From positions 1-64,000 of the forward strand of contig JAJECN010000023.1 of assembly GCA_022821965.1 (NCBI GenBank): DNA of 64,000 bases. The letters are read 5' to 3'. How positions within the stretch are numbered: position 1 is the stretch's first letter; each line of letters begins with the position of its first letter. Origin of the DNA: Candidatus Poribacteria bacterium. GTDB taxonomy: Bacteria; Poribacteria; WGA-4E; WGA-3G. This document shows, in pieces, positions 26,804-35,662 of the stretch. The position numbers and the translations under genes are program-made. The notes beneath the pieces were generated by a model that worked only from the letters and a program-made list of their open reading frames with translations, had not been told where the DNA came from and searched no databases.

Positions 26804-27565
26804 ATGTTTATTGATTCGCATGCGCACATTCAACTCTCCCAATTCAATCAAGATCGCGAAGCAGTGCTAAAGCGCGCGGAAGAAGCTGATGTTTCCAACA
26901 TCCTCGTCATAGGGTTTGATATGGAGACAAGTCTCGGTGCTGTAGAATTGGCGGAAAAGCATACACACATCTATGCCACCGCTGGGATGCATCCGCATGA
27001 TGCCAAAGATCTGACCCCCGATGTGCTGAAAACCTTTCGCGAACTCGCCACACATCCGAAAGTGCTTGCGCTCGGTGAAATGGGATTGGATTACTATCGC
27101 AACCTCTCGCCGCGTCTGCTACAAAAAGAGGCATTTGAAAAGCAGTTGGACCTCGCTGAAGAGATGCAAATGCCCATTATCATTCACAACCGGGATGCCT
27201 ATACGGATATCCTGCCAATCTTAGAAGCGCGGCCGGGAAAAATCCGGGGCGTGCTGCACTGCTTTACCGGTGATGTAGAGTTGATGCATAGAAGCCTCGC
27301 CATCGGATTCCATATCGGCATCGGTGGAATTGTGACTTATCCAAATGCCAAAGATATCCAAGCTGTCGCGACGGAAGTACCTGAAGGCCGATTGCTGATA
27401 GAAACCGATTGCCCGTGGCTCGCTCCACAGTTCCGTCGCGGCAAACGGAATGAACCGGCTTATGTCCGCGCTGTGGCGGAAAAGATTGCGAACCTCCGTG
27501 GTGCTTCTATAGAGGCAATCGGCGAGGTAACGACAGAAAATTTTCAAAAACTTTTTGCATGTTAA
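26804..27565 (+). CDS. tatD: TatD-family metal-dependent hydrolase
   Basis: TIM-barrel metallohydrolase of 253 residues that acts as a DNase or exonuclease in cells. The metal ligands appear as SHAHIQL (H-x-H, residues 4-7), GEMGLDYY (Glu near 90), IIIHNRDA (His near 128), VLHCFTG (His near 153) and IETDCPWL (Asp near 205). MHPHDA and AGMHPHD are also typical. Length is normal. TatD is a cytoplasmic enzyme and its common gene name is misleading for protein export. Confidence 0.93.
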   Translation: MFIDSHAHIQLSQFNQDREAVLKRAEEADVSNILVIGFDMETSLGAVELAEKHTHIYATAGMHPHDAKDLTPDVLKTFRELATHPKVLALGEMGLDYYRNLSPRLLQKEAFEKQLDLAEEMQMPIIIHNRDAYTDILPILEARPGKIRGVLHCFTGDVELMHRSLAIGFHIGIGGIVTYPNAKDIQAVATEVPEGRLLIETDCPWLAPQFRRGKRNEPAYVRAVAEKIANLRGASIEAIGEVTTENFQKLFAC

Positions 27566-27601
27566 TGCAAGACTATGTTTTCTACTTCTGAGAGAATCAT
27601 T

Positions 27602-28414
27602 ATGGAACGAAGTAACCTGTTATTGGTCGCAATGTCCAGATTACTCAAAACGGCTCCCATCCTTTGTTTACTGCTTTGTTGTCTTCCGCTGACGACGTTT
27701 TTCGGTTGTGCGATAGGGGGTACCTTTGAGATGGTAGGATTCGTGAAGGGTATGACAACGCAACTTGAGGAACGAGAAGCGTTTTTGGTGGAATTGGCAG
27801 AAAAACCTCTAACAGAAAACCAAGAAAAACTCCTCACCGAACTTCTTCACGAAGAAGAGAGTTTGGATGCTGTTTTGTCGAGTCAGGCATATTTGACTTA
27901 TCTTGAAGCGCAAGTCGGCACAGCTCACAGAGATTATCCGACGTATCTTGCCGCAGTTCCTACCACTGAACAGAAATCAGTTACCACGTTCGCACTTAAA
28001 GAGATTCTTCCGCCAGAGGCAACGGATGAGCAGATCCAAATTTGCATAGATTTCTATTTCCAATTTCGTGAACTGATTGTGAAGGAACCGGACATTACCG
28101 CTGACTCAAAGAGAATGGGAGAATTCATAGAGATCCACTTGGCTGAGCCGCTAATGGAGACGTATTCATCAGAGATACCGTCTTCTGAAATGATTAAGCT
28201 GATGAAAATAAGCTCGGTGCCAGGTGCTATGGCTGTGGTGGATATGGATGTATTTCATAAAATCTGGTTTGAGCAGCTGGAAGTTTACGGTTCTCGGGAA
28301 GGACTTCTGCGCTGTGCTATCTTGACCCCTGATGAATTTGCTCTCATGCGTTCGTTTTTTAAGGATACTGCTGCCCTTGAAAAATGGATTAAACTACCAC
28401 CGGAACAAAAGTGA
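27602..28414 (+). CDS. Exported protein of unknown function
   Basis: Protein of 270 residues with a strongly hydrophobic N-terminal region (TAPILCLLLCCLPLTTFFGC) after two basic patches. It could be a signal peptide or lipoprotein signal; the Cys in TTFFGCAIGG is a poor lipobox because of its Phe at -3. The rest is acidic and mostly helical, with no recognised domain; EREAFLVELAEKPLTENQEK may be a short coiled coil. Start is ambiguous between the ATG at 27575, without a ribosome site, and 27602 with weak GAGAG. It ends ten bases before the permease gene. Confidence 0.55.
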   Translation: MERSNLLLVAMSRLLKTAPILCLLLCCLPLTTFFGCAIGGTFEMVGFVKGMTTQLEEREAFLVELAEKPLTENQEKLLTELLHEEESLDAVLSSQAYLTYLEAQVGTAHRDYPTYLAAVPTTEQKSVTTFALKEILPPEATDEQIQICIDFYFQFRELIVKEPDITADSKRMGEFIEIHLAEPLMETYSSEIPSSEMIKLMKISSVPGAMAVVDMDVFHKIWFEQLEVYGSREGLLRCAILTPDEFALMRSFFKDTAALEKWIKLPPEQK

Positions 28415-28423
28415 TTCCTGAAG

Positions 28424-29539
28424 ATGGAACGTCTTAATCTCCGTATGTATGCAATGGTGCTTGCGCTTGTCTGTGTCTGGGTGATTTTCACACTGCTGAC
28501 CGGCGGCACCTTCCTTAGCACTCGGAATCTATCTAACCTTTCCCGCCAAGCCGCGGTCACAGCCATCCTCGCTGTTGGTATGACGCTCGTCATCGTCTCT
28601 GCCAACATTGATTTGTCTGTCGGTTACGGTGCTGGGCTGCTCGGTGCTATCGGTGCGATTGTGCACGTCTGGTGGGGGCAACCGATTGTTGTGACACTCC
28701 TTGCCGTTATCTGTATCGGTATCCTGATGGGGCTGATGCAAGGGTATCTCGTGGCGTATCAGCGAATCCCGGCGTTCATCGTCACACTGGGTGGATTTTT
28801 AGTTTATCGCGGTTTGATGTTAGCCTTTACGAAAGGCGAGACCATCCTTCTTCCAGACAATTGGCTTAAAGCAATTGGCAACGCTTATCTCTCACCGACA
28901 CTTGGATGGATCCTCATGATTGCTGGACTGGGCATCAGCGGCTACGGTTTTTATCGGCAGCGCGCTGCACGAATAAAATACGGCACAGAACAAACCTCTC
29001 TCTATATATTCATATTGAAAGTAGCCGGAATATCGGCATTAATTGTGGCGTTCATCGCCGTGATGAATGCCCATAAAGGGATTCCGTTTCCGGTATGTAT
29101 CCTGTTCGGGTTGGCATTTGTGTTTCATTTCATTGCAAACCGCACCCGTTTCGGACGTTATGTGTATGCAGTCGGTGGGAACGCTGAAGCGGCGTACCTC
29201 TCCGGTGTCAACGTGCGCAGTGTTACATTGCGAGTGTTTGCAACAATGGGTGCCTTGATGGCAGTTGCTGGTGTTGTGATGACAGCGCGCGTTGGAAGTG
29301 CCAGTCCGGAAGCCGGACGATTGCTGGAGTTAGATGCCATCGCCGCGTGTGTCATCGGTGGTGCCAGTTTAATGGGTGGACGTGGGAGTATCTTCGGGGC
29401 AATTCTGGGTGCGTTCGTGATGGAGAGCCTCAATAACGGCATGAGCATGGCAAACATGGATGCCTCGTGGCAGGATATAATCAAAGGGATTGTGCTTGTT
29501 GCAGCAGTGGGGTTCGACATGGCATCCCGGCGGCGATGA
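28424..29539 (+). CDS. ABC transporter permease of the ribose/xylose (RbsC/XylH) family
   Basis: Inner-membrane permease of 371 residues for a monosaccharide importer. Family blocks are LSRQAAVTAILAVGMTLVIVSANIDLSVG, PAFIVTLGGFLVYRG and the cytoplasmic EAA-like stretch NRTRFGRYVYAVGGNAEAAYLSGVNV, followed by GGASLMGGRGSIFGAILGAFVMESLNNGM. About ten transmembrane helices are predicted. No ATPase or solute-binding gene is adjacent, so the partners are encoded elsewhere or this copy is orphaned. The last hydrophobic stretch and MASRRR end are normal. Confidence 0.9.
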   Translation: MERLNLRMYAMVLALVCVWVIFTLLTGGTFLSTRNLSNLSRQAAVTAILAVGMTLVIVSANIDLSVGYGAGLLGAIGAIVHVWWGQPIVVTLLAVICIGILMGLMQGYLVAYQRIPAFIVTLGGFLVYRGLMLAFTKGETILLPDNWLKAIGNAYLSPTLGWILMIAGLGISGYGFYRQRAARIKYGTEQTSLYIFILKVAGISALIVAFIAVMNAHKGIPFPVCILFGLAFVFHFIANRTRFGRYVYAVGGNAEAAYLSGVNVRSVTLRVFATMGALMAVAGVVMTARVGSASPEAGRLLELDAIAACVIGGASLMGGRGSIFGAILGAFVMESLNNGMSMANMDASWQDIIKGIVLVAAVGFDMASRRR

Positions 29540-29649
29540 AGGTTCTCTTTATAAGTATCACTCACCGAATTCCGCGATTCAGAAAAAATTTAAACCCTTT
29601 TCCCAAATATTTCCCTCTTTATAACCGAAATCTTATTGGGGATTTGTCT

Positions 29650-32600
29650 ATGCAATACGATTCATCAACGTACACAGACCTGACAGATGAAGAACTCATT
29701 CGGCTCGTGCAATCGGGGGATGAGGAAGCATTTGCGCAACTCGCAGCCCGTTATAGCTCGAGAATTTGGCAATTGGTCGTCTGGAACTCCCGCCAAGTCC
29801 GCGATGCTGAAGAGATCTTTCAGGACATTTGGGTGGCAGTCTGGGAAAACATCGGTGGTCTCCGAGAGGTCAGCAGTTTCGGTGCATGGCTTTGGAAGAT
29901 AGCCTATACTACCTGCAGAAGATACTATACCCGCAACACGCGTGCGGGGGGTGAAATCCTTCAGAGTGCGGAGCAGCTGGCTGAAACTATTGATCGGAAT
30001 GCGAATGCTCGTTTTCGAGAGACGGAACTTCGCGCAGCTGTAGCGGAGGCAGTGTATGACCTTCCTGAGAAAGTGCGTACTGTCGCAGTGCTGTATTACT
30101 TAGAGATGTGGACCATCAAAGAGATTGCGGAGGAGATCGGTCTGGCAGTTGGCACCGTCAAGACGAGGCTCAGAGAGATTCGGACACTCCTGCGTAAGGA
30201 ATTTGGTGTCGAAGAGGTTAAGAGGGAAACAACTATGACGCAGAAAAAAGAGGTATCCAAGTCGTCGCGGAACATCATTAAGGTCTTCGGTGTGGGCGAC
30301 GCGGGTGGCAACGCCATCAAACGGATGATTGCGGCCGGTTTGAAAGAAATTGAATTGAAAGAAATTGGATTTTATGCTGTAAATACAGATTTGGAAGCAC
30401 TCCGCACATGTGACGGGGCGACACAAGTGCAAATCGGTGCTGAAATCACGCAGGGACTTGGCGCAGATGCGAATCCAGAGGTAGGCAGAGGGGCGGCTGA
30501 AGAGGATTTGGAAACGCTTAATACCGTCGTTGCGGATGCGCGTCTGGTTTTCGTTACTGCTGGCATGGGTGGCGGGACAGGGACGGGTGCAGCACCTTTG
30601 ATTGCATCCCTCGCCCGGGAGCAGGGGGCTTTAACGATAGGCGTTGCAACAAGCCCGTTCGATTTTGAGGGGCAACGCCGCGCCGAGCAAGCGGAATACG
30701 GACTTCAGGAACTCCGAAACAACACTGATGCTGTTATAGTGATCCCAAATCAGCGGCTCCTTGATACCGTGGATGCGGAACCCTCAACGAGCGAAGCGTT
30801 CCGCATGAGCGATGAAACCTTAGTACTTTCTATTAAAACTGTCGCTGATATTATTGTGGAGTCGGGCGAGATTAATGTTGACTTTGCCGATATAGAGAGC
30901 ATCATGAAGGATGCTGGCACGGTGTTGATGGGTGTAGGGCAAGCATCGGGTGAAAACCGGGCGCGAATCGCTATGCAAAACGCTATGACCTCACCACTGC
31001 TGGATGGCAAGCGAATTGGCGGTGCAACCGGAATAATTGTCCAAATCAGTGCCCCACCAGACTTCATGATGAATGAGTTAGATGCATCGATGAATGTGCT
31101 CCAAGAAGAGGCATTCGACGCGCAAATTATCTTTGGACTGGTCTATCGGGACAACGATCCTGAACCTGATGACACGGTTATCGTCACTATCCTTGCAAAT
31201 GGGATTGAACCACAGCGTGGATCGACCACTCCACTCTCGACTCAGAAGAACGATACCTCTCCCGGAGGTGGTACTTACGTTCCATCCACAACCGGTTCCG
31301 AATTTGTTCATCTACACAACCATAGCGAGTACAGCATGCTTGATGGTGCGTGCCGTATTCCTGATATGGTGGATTGGGCAGTCGAAAATAGCGTCCCTGC
31401 TGTCGCGCTCACTGACCACGGCAATATGTTCGGAGCATGGGAACTCTACAACAAAGCAACAGAGGCTGGGGTTAACCCGATCATCGGTTGTGAGGTGTAT
31501 GTCGCACACGGGAGCCGAAAGACACGTGAGCAGGAACAGGGTGGTCCCTATCATCTCACACTACTTGCTGAGGATGTAACCGGCTATAGAAATCTCTCGG
31601 AATTGGTATCACTCGGATACACCGAAGGGTTCAATCGCAAGCCGCGTATTGATATGGAAATCCTGCGCGAATACCGGGACGGGATTATCGCGCTGACGGG
31701 GTGTATACAAGGTCAGGTGCCACGGCTCCTCTGTGAAAATCGGCGTGAGGAAGCGATTCAGAATCTCAAAACACTCATGGAGATAATGGGGCAACGGAAC
31801 CTCTACGTTGAGTTGCAAAATCATTACATCGACAAGGAACTTGAGGCATATCCGGTGATGGTTGCGTTGGCGAAAGAGTTCAATCTCCCGCTCGTCGGCA
31901 CAAACGATTGCCACTACCTCCGAAAATCAGACCACGGAATGCACGATGTCCTCCTCTGTATTCAGACGAAGAAAACCGTCAATGACCAAGAACGGCTCCG
32001 CTATGACAACCACTTTTACTTTAAAGACGTTGATGAAATGCGAGAGGCACTGAAGGATTACCCACCGGAGGCGATCAGCAACACGCTTGAAATTGCGAAT
32101 CGGTGCAACCTTGAACTCGACGATCAACGCGACCCGATGCCGAAATATAAGGTTCCTGAAGGGTACACACACGACAGTTATCTTCAGGAACTGTGCTACC
32201 AAGGCTTACGCGAGAAATATGGCGAACTTTCTGAACCTGTTCGACAGCGGATTGATTACGAGTTGAAGATTATCGGACAAGGAGATCACGCCAACTATTT
32301 CCTGATTGTTGGGGATTATGTCAACTATGCCCAGAAACAGGGATACCCGATTACAGCGCGCGGCTCTGCTGCGGGGAGTCTTGTACTGCATGCACTTGAT
32401 GTGGTTGGTTTCAATCCGATGGATCACGGTTGTCTGTTTGAACGGTTTTTAAATCTCGAACGTATTGATCGACCCGATATCTTTATTGATTTCGCCGACC
32501 GCGCCCGTGAACATGTGGTTGCGTATTTAACGAAAAAATATGGCGCGGATTCCGTCAGTAAAGTCGCCACCTTTGCTACTTTGGGTGCGAAAGCGGCTAT

Positions 32601-33702
32601 CAAAGATGTCGGACGTGCACTTGAGGTACCTCTTGAAGATGTCGAAAAGTTGACCGAACTTATTCCGTCCATTCCCGGTATAACACTTGATGAAGTTTTG
32701 GCACGGGTGCCAGAATTTCAGACACTTGCGGAGCTCCCTGAAAATCGGGAGTTGATTGGGATTAGCAAAGCAGTGGAAGGCATGAAACGGCACGTTTCCT
32801 GTCACGCCTCTGGAATCGCGATTTCAGACGGTCCCCTGACAAATTACGTTCCACTCTTCAAGGATAGACACGATCAAGTGGCAACGCAGTTTGAAGGGAA
32901 GAGTGTTGAAAATATTGGCATTGTCAAGTTTGATTCTCTCGGTTTACGGAGTCTTAGCGAAATACACGATTGTCTTCAGATGATTGAGGCGAACCACGGT
33001 GTTAAGCTTAAACTGGAAGAGATTCCTTTTGACGATAAAGAGACCTACACACTTGTTAGCAACGGACTTATTGCCGGTTTATTCCAGTTGGAAGGTTCCG
33101 CTGGTATGTATCGGGTGGTTACCCAACTCAAGCCGGATAACTTTGAGGAGTTTTCCGCTATTCCAGCACTCTATCGTCCGGGTCCGATAGAAAACGGTGA
33201 CATGCAACAGTACATAGATTGGAAGAACGGATTGCAGCCCATAGAATATGTACACCCTTCGCTTGAGGGTGTGCTTAAAAGCACTTATGGGGTCTGTATC
33301 TACCAAGAACAGGTGATGCAAATCGCACACGATATAGCAGGCTTTACCCTCGGTGAAGCGGATGTCCTCCGCAATGCAATGGGCAGGAAGGACGAGGTGC
33401 TGATTGCCGCACAGCGTAAGAAATTCATTGAGGGCGCGGTGAAAAAGCGGAATCTCACTAAAAGCGAGGCTGAAGAGATGTTTGATTGGCTTACGTTGGT
33501 TGGTCGCTATGCCTTTAATAAGTCGCATGCTGTCGCTTACTCGATGTTGGCGTACCGCATGGCGTATCTGAAAACACACTATCCAAGTGAATTCATGGCA
33601 GCCATGATGATCGGGGAGGCAGGCGATTCAGCGAAAATCGTCCACTACCGAGAGGAGTGTGGGAAACTCTCTGATTTCTTGGGGGTAGAAGTCAATGTAT
33701 AG
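29650..33702 (+). CDS. Chimeric protein: ECF sigma factor, FtsZ and truncated DNA polymerase III alpha in one frame
   Basis: Single open frame of 1350 residues. Residues 1-190 form an ECF sigma-70 factor (region 2 LAARYSSRIWQLVVWNSRQV and DAEEIFQDIWVAVWE, region 4 LPEKVRTVAVLYYLEMWTIKEIAEEIG). Residues 196-519 are a complete FtsZ: GVGDAGGNAIKRM, NTDLEAL, tubulin signature GGGTGTG (307-313), synergy loop NVDFAD (409-414). After a Ser/Thr-rich linker, DnaE starts at residue 551 with PHP motif EFVHLHNHSEYS, fingers ARGSAAGSLV, palm PDIFIDF (942-948) and KFDSLGLR (1093-1100). It stops where DnaE normally continues to its HhH, OB and clamp/tau-binding parts. Palm F945 replaces the Asp equivalent to E. 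coli D401; D947 and D1095 remain. M196 (30235) may be an old FtsZ start. Function unknown; assembly artefact must be excluded. Confidence 0.85.
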   Translation: MQYDSSTYTDLTDEELIRLVQSGDEEAFAQLAARYSSRIWQLVVWNSRQVRDAEEIFQDIWVAVWENIGGLREVSSFGAWLWKIAYTTCRRYYTRNTRAGGEILQSAEQLAETIDRNANARFRETELRAAVAEAVYDLPEKVRTVAVLYYLEMWTIKEIAEEIGLAVGTVKTRLREIRTLLRKEFGVEEVKRETTMTQKKEVSKSSRNIIKVFGVGDAGGNAIKRMIAAGLKEIELKEIGFYAVNTDLEALRTCDGATQVQIGAEITQGLGADANPEVGRGAAEEDLETLNTVVADARLVFVTAGMGGGTGTGAAPLIASLAREQGALTIGVATSPFDFEGQRRAEQAEYGLQELRNNTDAVIVIPNQRLLDTVDAEPSTSEAFRMSDETLVLSIKTVADIIVESGEINVDFADIESIMKDAGTVLMGVGQASGENRARIAMQNAMTSPLLDGKRIGGATGIIVQISAPPDFMMNELDASMNVLQEEAFDAQIIFGLVYRDNDPEPDDTVIVTILANGIEPQRGSTTPLSTQKNDTSPGGGTYVPSTTGSEFVHLHNHSEYSMLDGACRIPDMVDWAVENSVPAVALTDHGNMFGAWELYNKATEAGVNPIIGCEVYVAHGSRKTREQEQGGPYHLTLLAEDVTGYRNLSELVSLGYTEGFNRKPRIDMEILREYRDGIIALTGCIQGQVPRLLCENRREEAIQNLKTLMEIMGQRNLYVELQNHYIDKELEAYPVMVALAKEFNLPLVGTNDCHYLRKSDHGMHDVLLCIQTKKTVNDQERLRYDNHFYFKDVDEMREALKDYPPEAISNTLEIANRCNLELDDQRDPMPKYKVPEGYTHDSYLQELCYQGLREKYGELSEPVRQRIDYELKIIGQGDHANYFLIVGDYVNYAQKQGYPITARGSAAGSLVLHALDVVGFNPMDHGCLFERFLNLERIDRPDIFIDFADRAREHVVAYLTKKYGADSVSKVATFATLGAKAAIKDVGRALEVPLEDVEKLTELIPSIPGITLDEVLARVPEFQTLAELPENRELIGISKAVEGMKRHVSCHASGIAISDGPLTNYVPLFKDRHDQVATQFEGKSVENIGIVKFDSLGLRSLSEIHDCLQMIEANHGVKLKLEEIPFDDKETYTLVSNGLIAGLFQLEGSAGMYRVVTQLKPDNFEEFSAIPALYRPGPIENGDMQQYIDWKNGLQPIEYVHPSLEGVLKSTYGVCIYQEQVMQIAHDIAGFTLGEADVLRNAMGRKDEVLIAAQRKKFIEGAVKKRNLTKSEAEEMFDWLTLVGRYAFNKSHAVAYSMLAYRMAYLKTHYPSEFMAAMMIGEAGDSAKIVHYREECGKLSDFLGVEVNV

Positions 33703-33708
33703 TGTTAC

Positions 33709-33725
33709 GAGGTTAGGAAACCTCG
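33709..33725. repeat. Short palindromic repeat (CGAGGTT type) just after the chimeric frame
   Basis: CGAGGTT (33709-33715) and AACCTCG (33719-33725) begin six bases after the stop codon of the chimeric gene. The sequence matches the dispersed palindrome family. The DnaE similarity stops here. Confidence 0.6.
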
Positions 33726-33882
33726 CCAGCGAGTGGGTATCGTTGTTTTTCGGAAAATAATCTTGATTGGTGCTGATTTACGTGGTATTATAATTATCAA
33801 AACTTGCACATAATTACCTTGGCTCGACTTAGTTCAATCCATACAACCTTGTGTGAAGGATTCGCACAATTTGGTGCTATCT

Positions 33883-34074
33883 ATGAAGACGCAAAAATAC
33901 ATTTACTGGCAAGATGAAGACCTATTTCTCGGATACCTTGAGGAATACCCTGATTATTGGACGCAGGGTGAAACAATAGCGGCACTTGAGGAAAATTTGC
34001 TTGACATTTACGCTGAACTCACGAGCGGTGCTATTCCGTGTGTCCGGAAAGTTGCGGAACTACAGATCGCATGA
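33883..34074 (+). CDS. hicB: HicB-like antitoxin
   Basis: Antitoxin of a type II HicAB module, 63 residues from the ATG at 33883 (a GTG 30 bases upstream is also in frame). The sequence MKTQKYIYWQDEDLFLGYLEEYPDYWTQGETIAALEENLLDIY is the partial RNase H-like HicB fold, and the short tail lacks a ribbon-helix-helix DNA-binding domain. The order is antitoxin first, the reverse of canonical hicA-hicB. Its stop overlaps the next ATG by four bases. Confidence 0.75.
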   Translation: MKTQKYIYWQDEDLFLGYLEEYPDYWTQGETIAALEENLLDIYAELTSGAIPCVRKVAELQIA

Positions 34075-34247
34075 AAAGACGGGACCTGATTCGTGAATTA
34101 AAGAAGATCGGGTGTGTACTCATACGCCACGGCGCGAAACATGATTGGTATCAGAATCCAAGCACACGTGTTTCTCAACCGGTTCCGCGCCATAGAGAAC
34201 TGAAAGAACCTTTGGCGAAACACATTCTCAAGATGCTTAGGGATTAA
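34071..34247 (+). CDS. hicA: HicA-like mRNA interferase toxin
   Basis: Toxin of 58 residues with the double-stranded RNA-binding-like HicA fold: MKRRDLIRELKKIGCVLIRHGAKHDWYQ, then PVPRHRELKEPLAKHILKML. The His after RHGAK is the expected catalytic residue. The ATG overlaps the HicB stop (ATGA), so translation is coupled and antitoxin is made first. The toxin ends three bases before the convergent solute-binding gene. Activity not shown. Confidence 0.82.
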   Translation: MKRRDLIRELKKIGCVLIRHGAKHDWYQNPSTRVSQPVPRHRELKEPLAKHILKMLRD

Positions 34248-34249
34248 GT

Positions 34250-35611
34250 TTATTTTGCCAAATCCCGCGCCTCTTTGAACTTGTCCTTAGCGAACTGTCC
34301 CCACTCCTTTCTTTTCTCGTTGCGGACTGTGGGATCTTTCCAAGCACTAACTGCCATCTCCATCGCCTCTTCTTCGGTTATTGGCATCTTCGTTAAAGCT
34401 GCAATTGCTGCATCGCGCTTTGCTGGGTCTTTACACTTTTGAATCGCTTTCCACGCGTTGACAAGATCCTTGTGAGAATCGATAATCAAAACGCCGAAGA
34501 GGCCATTAACAATATCCCATCGGGTGCTGCCTGTATCTGAGTTGTATAGAAACAGATTCCCTGCTGTACTGAATGGGTTTGGGACGATGCATCTTTCTCC
34601 CAATTCATCGTAGAGTGCAGGCAGCACGCTCGCGCGGTTCAAACCACCCTTCCATTCAGGTCCCTCTGGATCGGTATCGCGGAGCATCCAGAGTTTCTGA
34701 GCATCTTCCGATAAAACGAATTCAAGAAACTTTTGCGCGACGGGTAAGTTCGGCGCGCCTTTGAGAATTGCAATTGGATCGGCAGTGATAACCGTGCCAT
34801 CGGCTGGAACAATATATTTGATCTTGTCGGCTCCAACAACAGCAATTTGGCCGTAGGCGTAAAAATCAATTGCAAGTCCATAAATAGCTTGTCCAGCGAC
34901 AACATCTGTTGGAATAGCGTTAGCACCGGCGGAGAAGCCTCGAACATTCGCGCCGATTTTCGTCAAGAGTGAGAACCCTTCTTCCCATCCAAGGGTTTGA
35001 AGGATGATCTCATAGACCATGTGTGCGGAACCGCTTTCTCTCGGATCTGCTGCACCAATTCTACCGAGCAACGCCAAATCTCCCAAATCCTGCCATGCTG
35101 AGGCTTTCGGGAGTTGTAGCATTTCACGCAGCTGCTCATTGTACATGATACCGAAGCTGGATAACGCTGCGCCATACCACCGATGTTCGGCATCATAGAG
35201 CGGAATCCCTTGAAACGATTGGGTCATCTGCTCAAGTTGCGCTTCGGGTAGTTTGTAGGCGTGTAACCATCCATTATTTGAGAGGCGGAGGTAGTTGTCA
35301 GTACCGCCACCGAAGAAAATGTCAATATTGATGCCTTCCGGCACCCGTTTAAATTCCGATTCGATGAATCGATAGTTAGAAGAGGTTCCTCCGACATCTC
35401 GCCAATCAGTTTTGACGGTTCTGCCGGTCTGTTCTTCGTACCACTTCTCGAAATTTTTACCAAATTCTGCCTCAATACCCTCCGGATGCGGGGAGATAAT
35501 GATGAGTTCATCTTGGGCAAACACGACAGCGGGCAGTGCCAGAAAACATAACACAATTCCCCATGTTGCAATACATGCACCGCAACGTCTTAGGGATTTT
35601 AAATAAGACAT
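34250..35611 (-). CDS. Periplasmic solute-binding protein of an ABC transporter
   Basis: Secreted binding protein of 453 residues, class II-like extracellular solute-binding fold (Fe3+, thiamine, spermidine or sugar group). Signal peptide covers about residues 1-32 (LCFLALPAVVFAQD). Family features: ELIIISPHPEG at the mature start, FGIMYNEQLRE, the AADPRESGSAHMVYE stretch and FLEFVLSEDAQKL. The length is greater than usual because of a helical C-terminal extension (CKDPAKRDAAIAAL onward). A good AAGGAGA ribosome site precedes it. No permease or ATPase gene is adjacent. Confidence 0.85.
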   Translation of the reverse strand: MSYLKSLRRCGACIATWGIVLCFLALPAVVFAQDELIIISPHPEGIEAEFGKNFEKWYEEQTGRTVKTDWRDVGGTSSNYRFIESEFKRVPEGINIDIFFGGGTDNYLRLSNNGWLHAYKLPEAQLEQMTQSFQGIPLYDAEHRWYGAALSSFGIMYNEQLREMLQLPKASAWQDLGDLALLGRIGAADPRESGSAHMVYEIILQTLGWEEGFSLLTKIGANVRGFSAGANAIPTDVVAGQAIYGLAIDFYAYGQIAVVGADKIKYIVPADGTVITADPIAILKGAPNLPVAQKFLEFVLSEDAQKLWMLRDTDPEGPEWKGGLNRASVLPALYDELGERCIVPNPFSTAGNLFLYNSDTGSTRWDIVNGLFGVLIIDSHKDLVNAWKAIQKCKDPAKRDAAIAALTKMPITEEEAMEMAVSAWKDPTVRNEKRKEWGQFAKDKFKEARDLAK

Positions 35612-35662
35612 GTTTTTAATTCTCCTTCTTTCATACGTCTGGGAATACTGAAAGACTTACAG

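Noticed and set aside
33640-33882. Frameshift rather than true end of the DnaE part
   Set aside because: I looked for DnaE-like coding in all frames after 33702 and saw none; a palindrome and AT-rich spacer follow.
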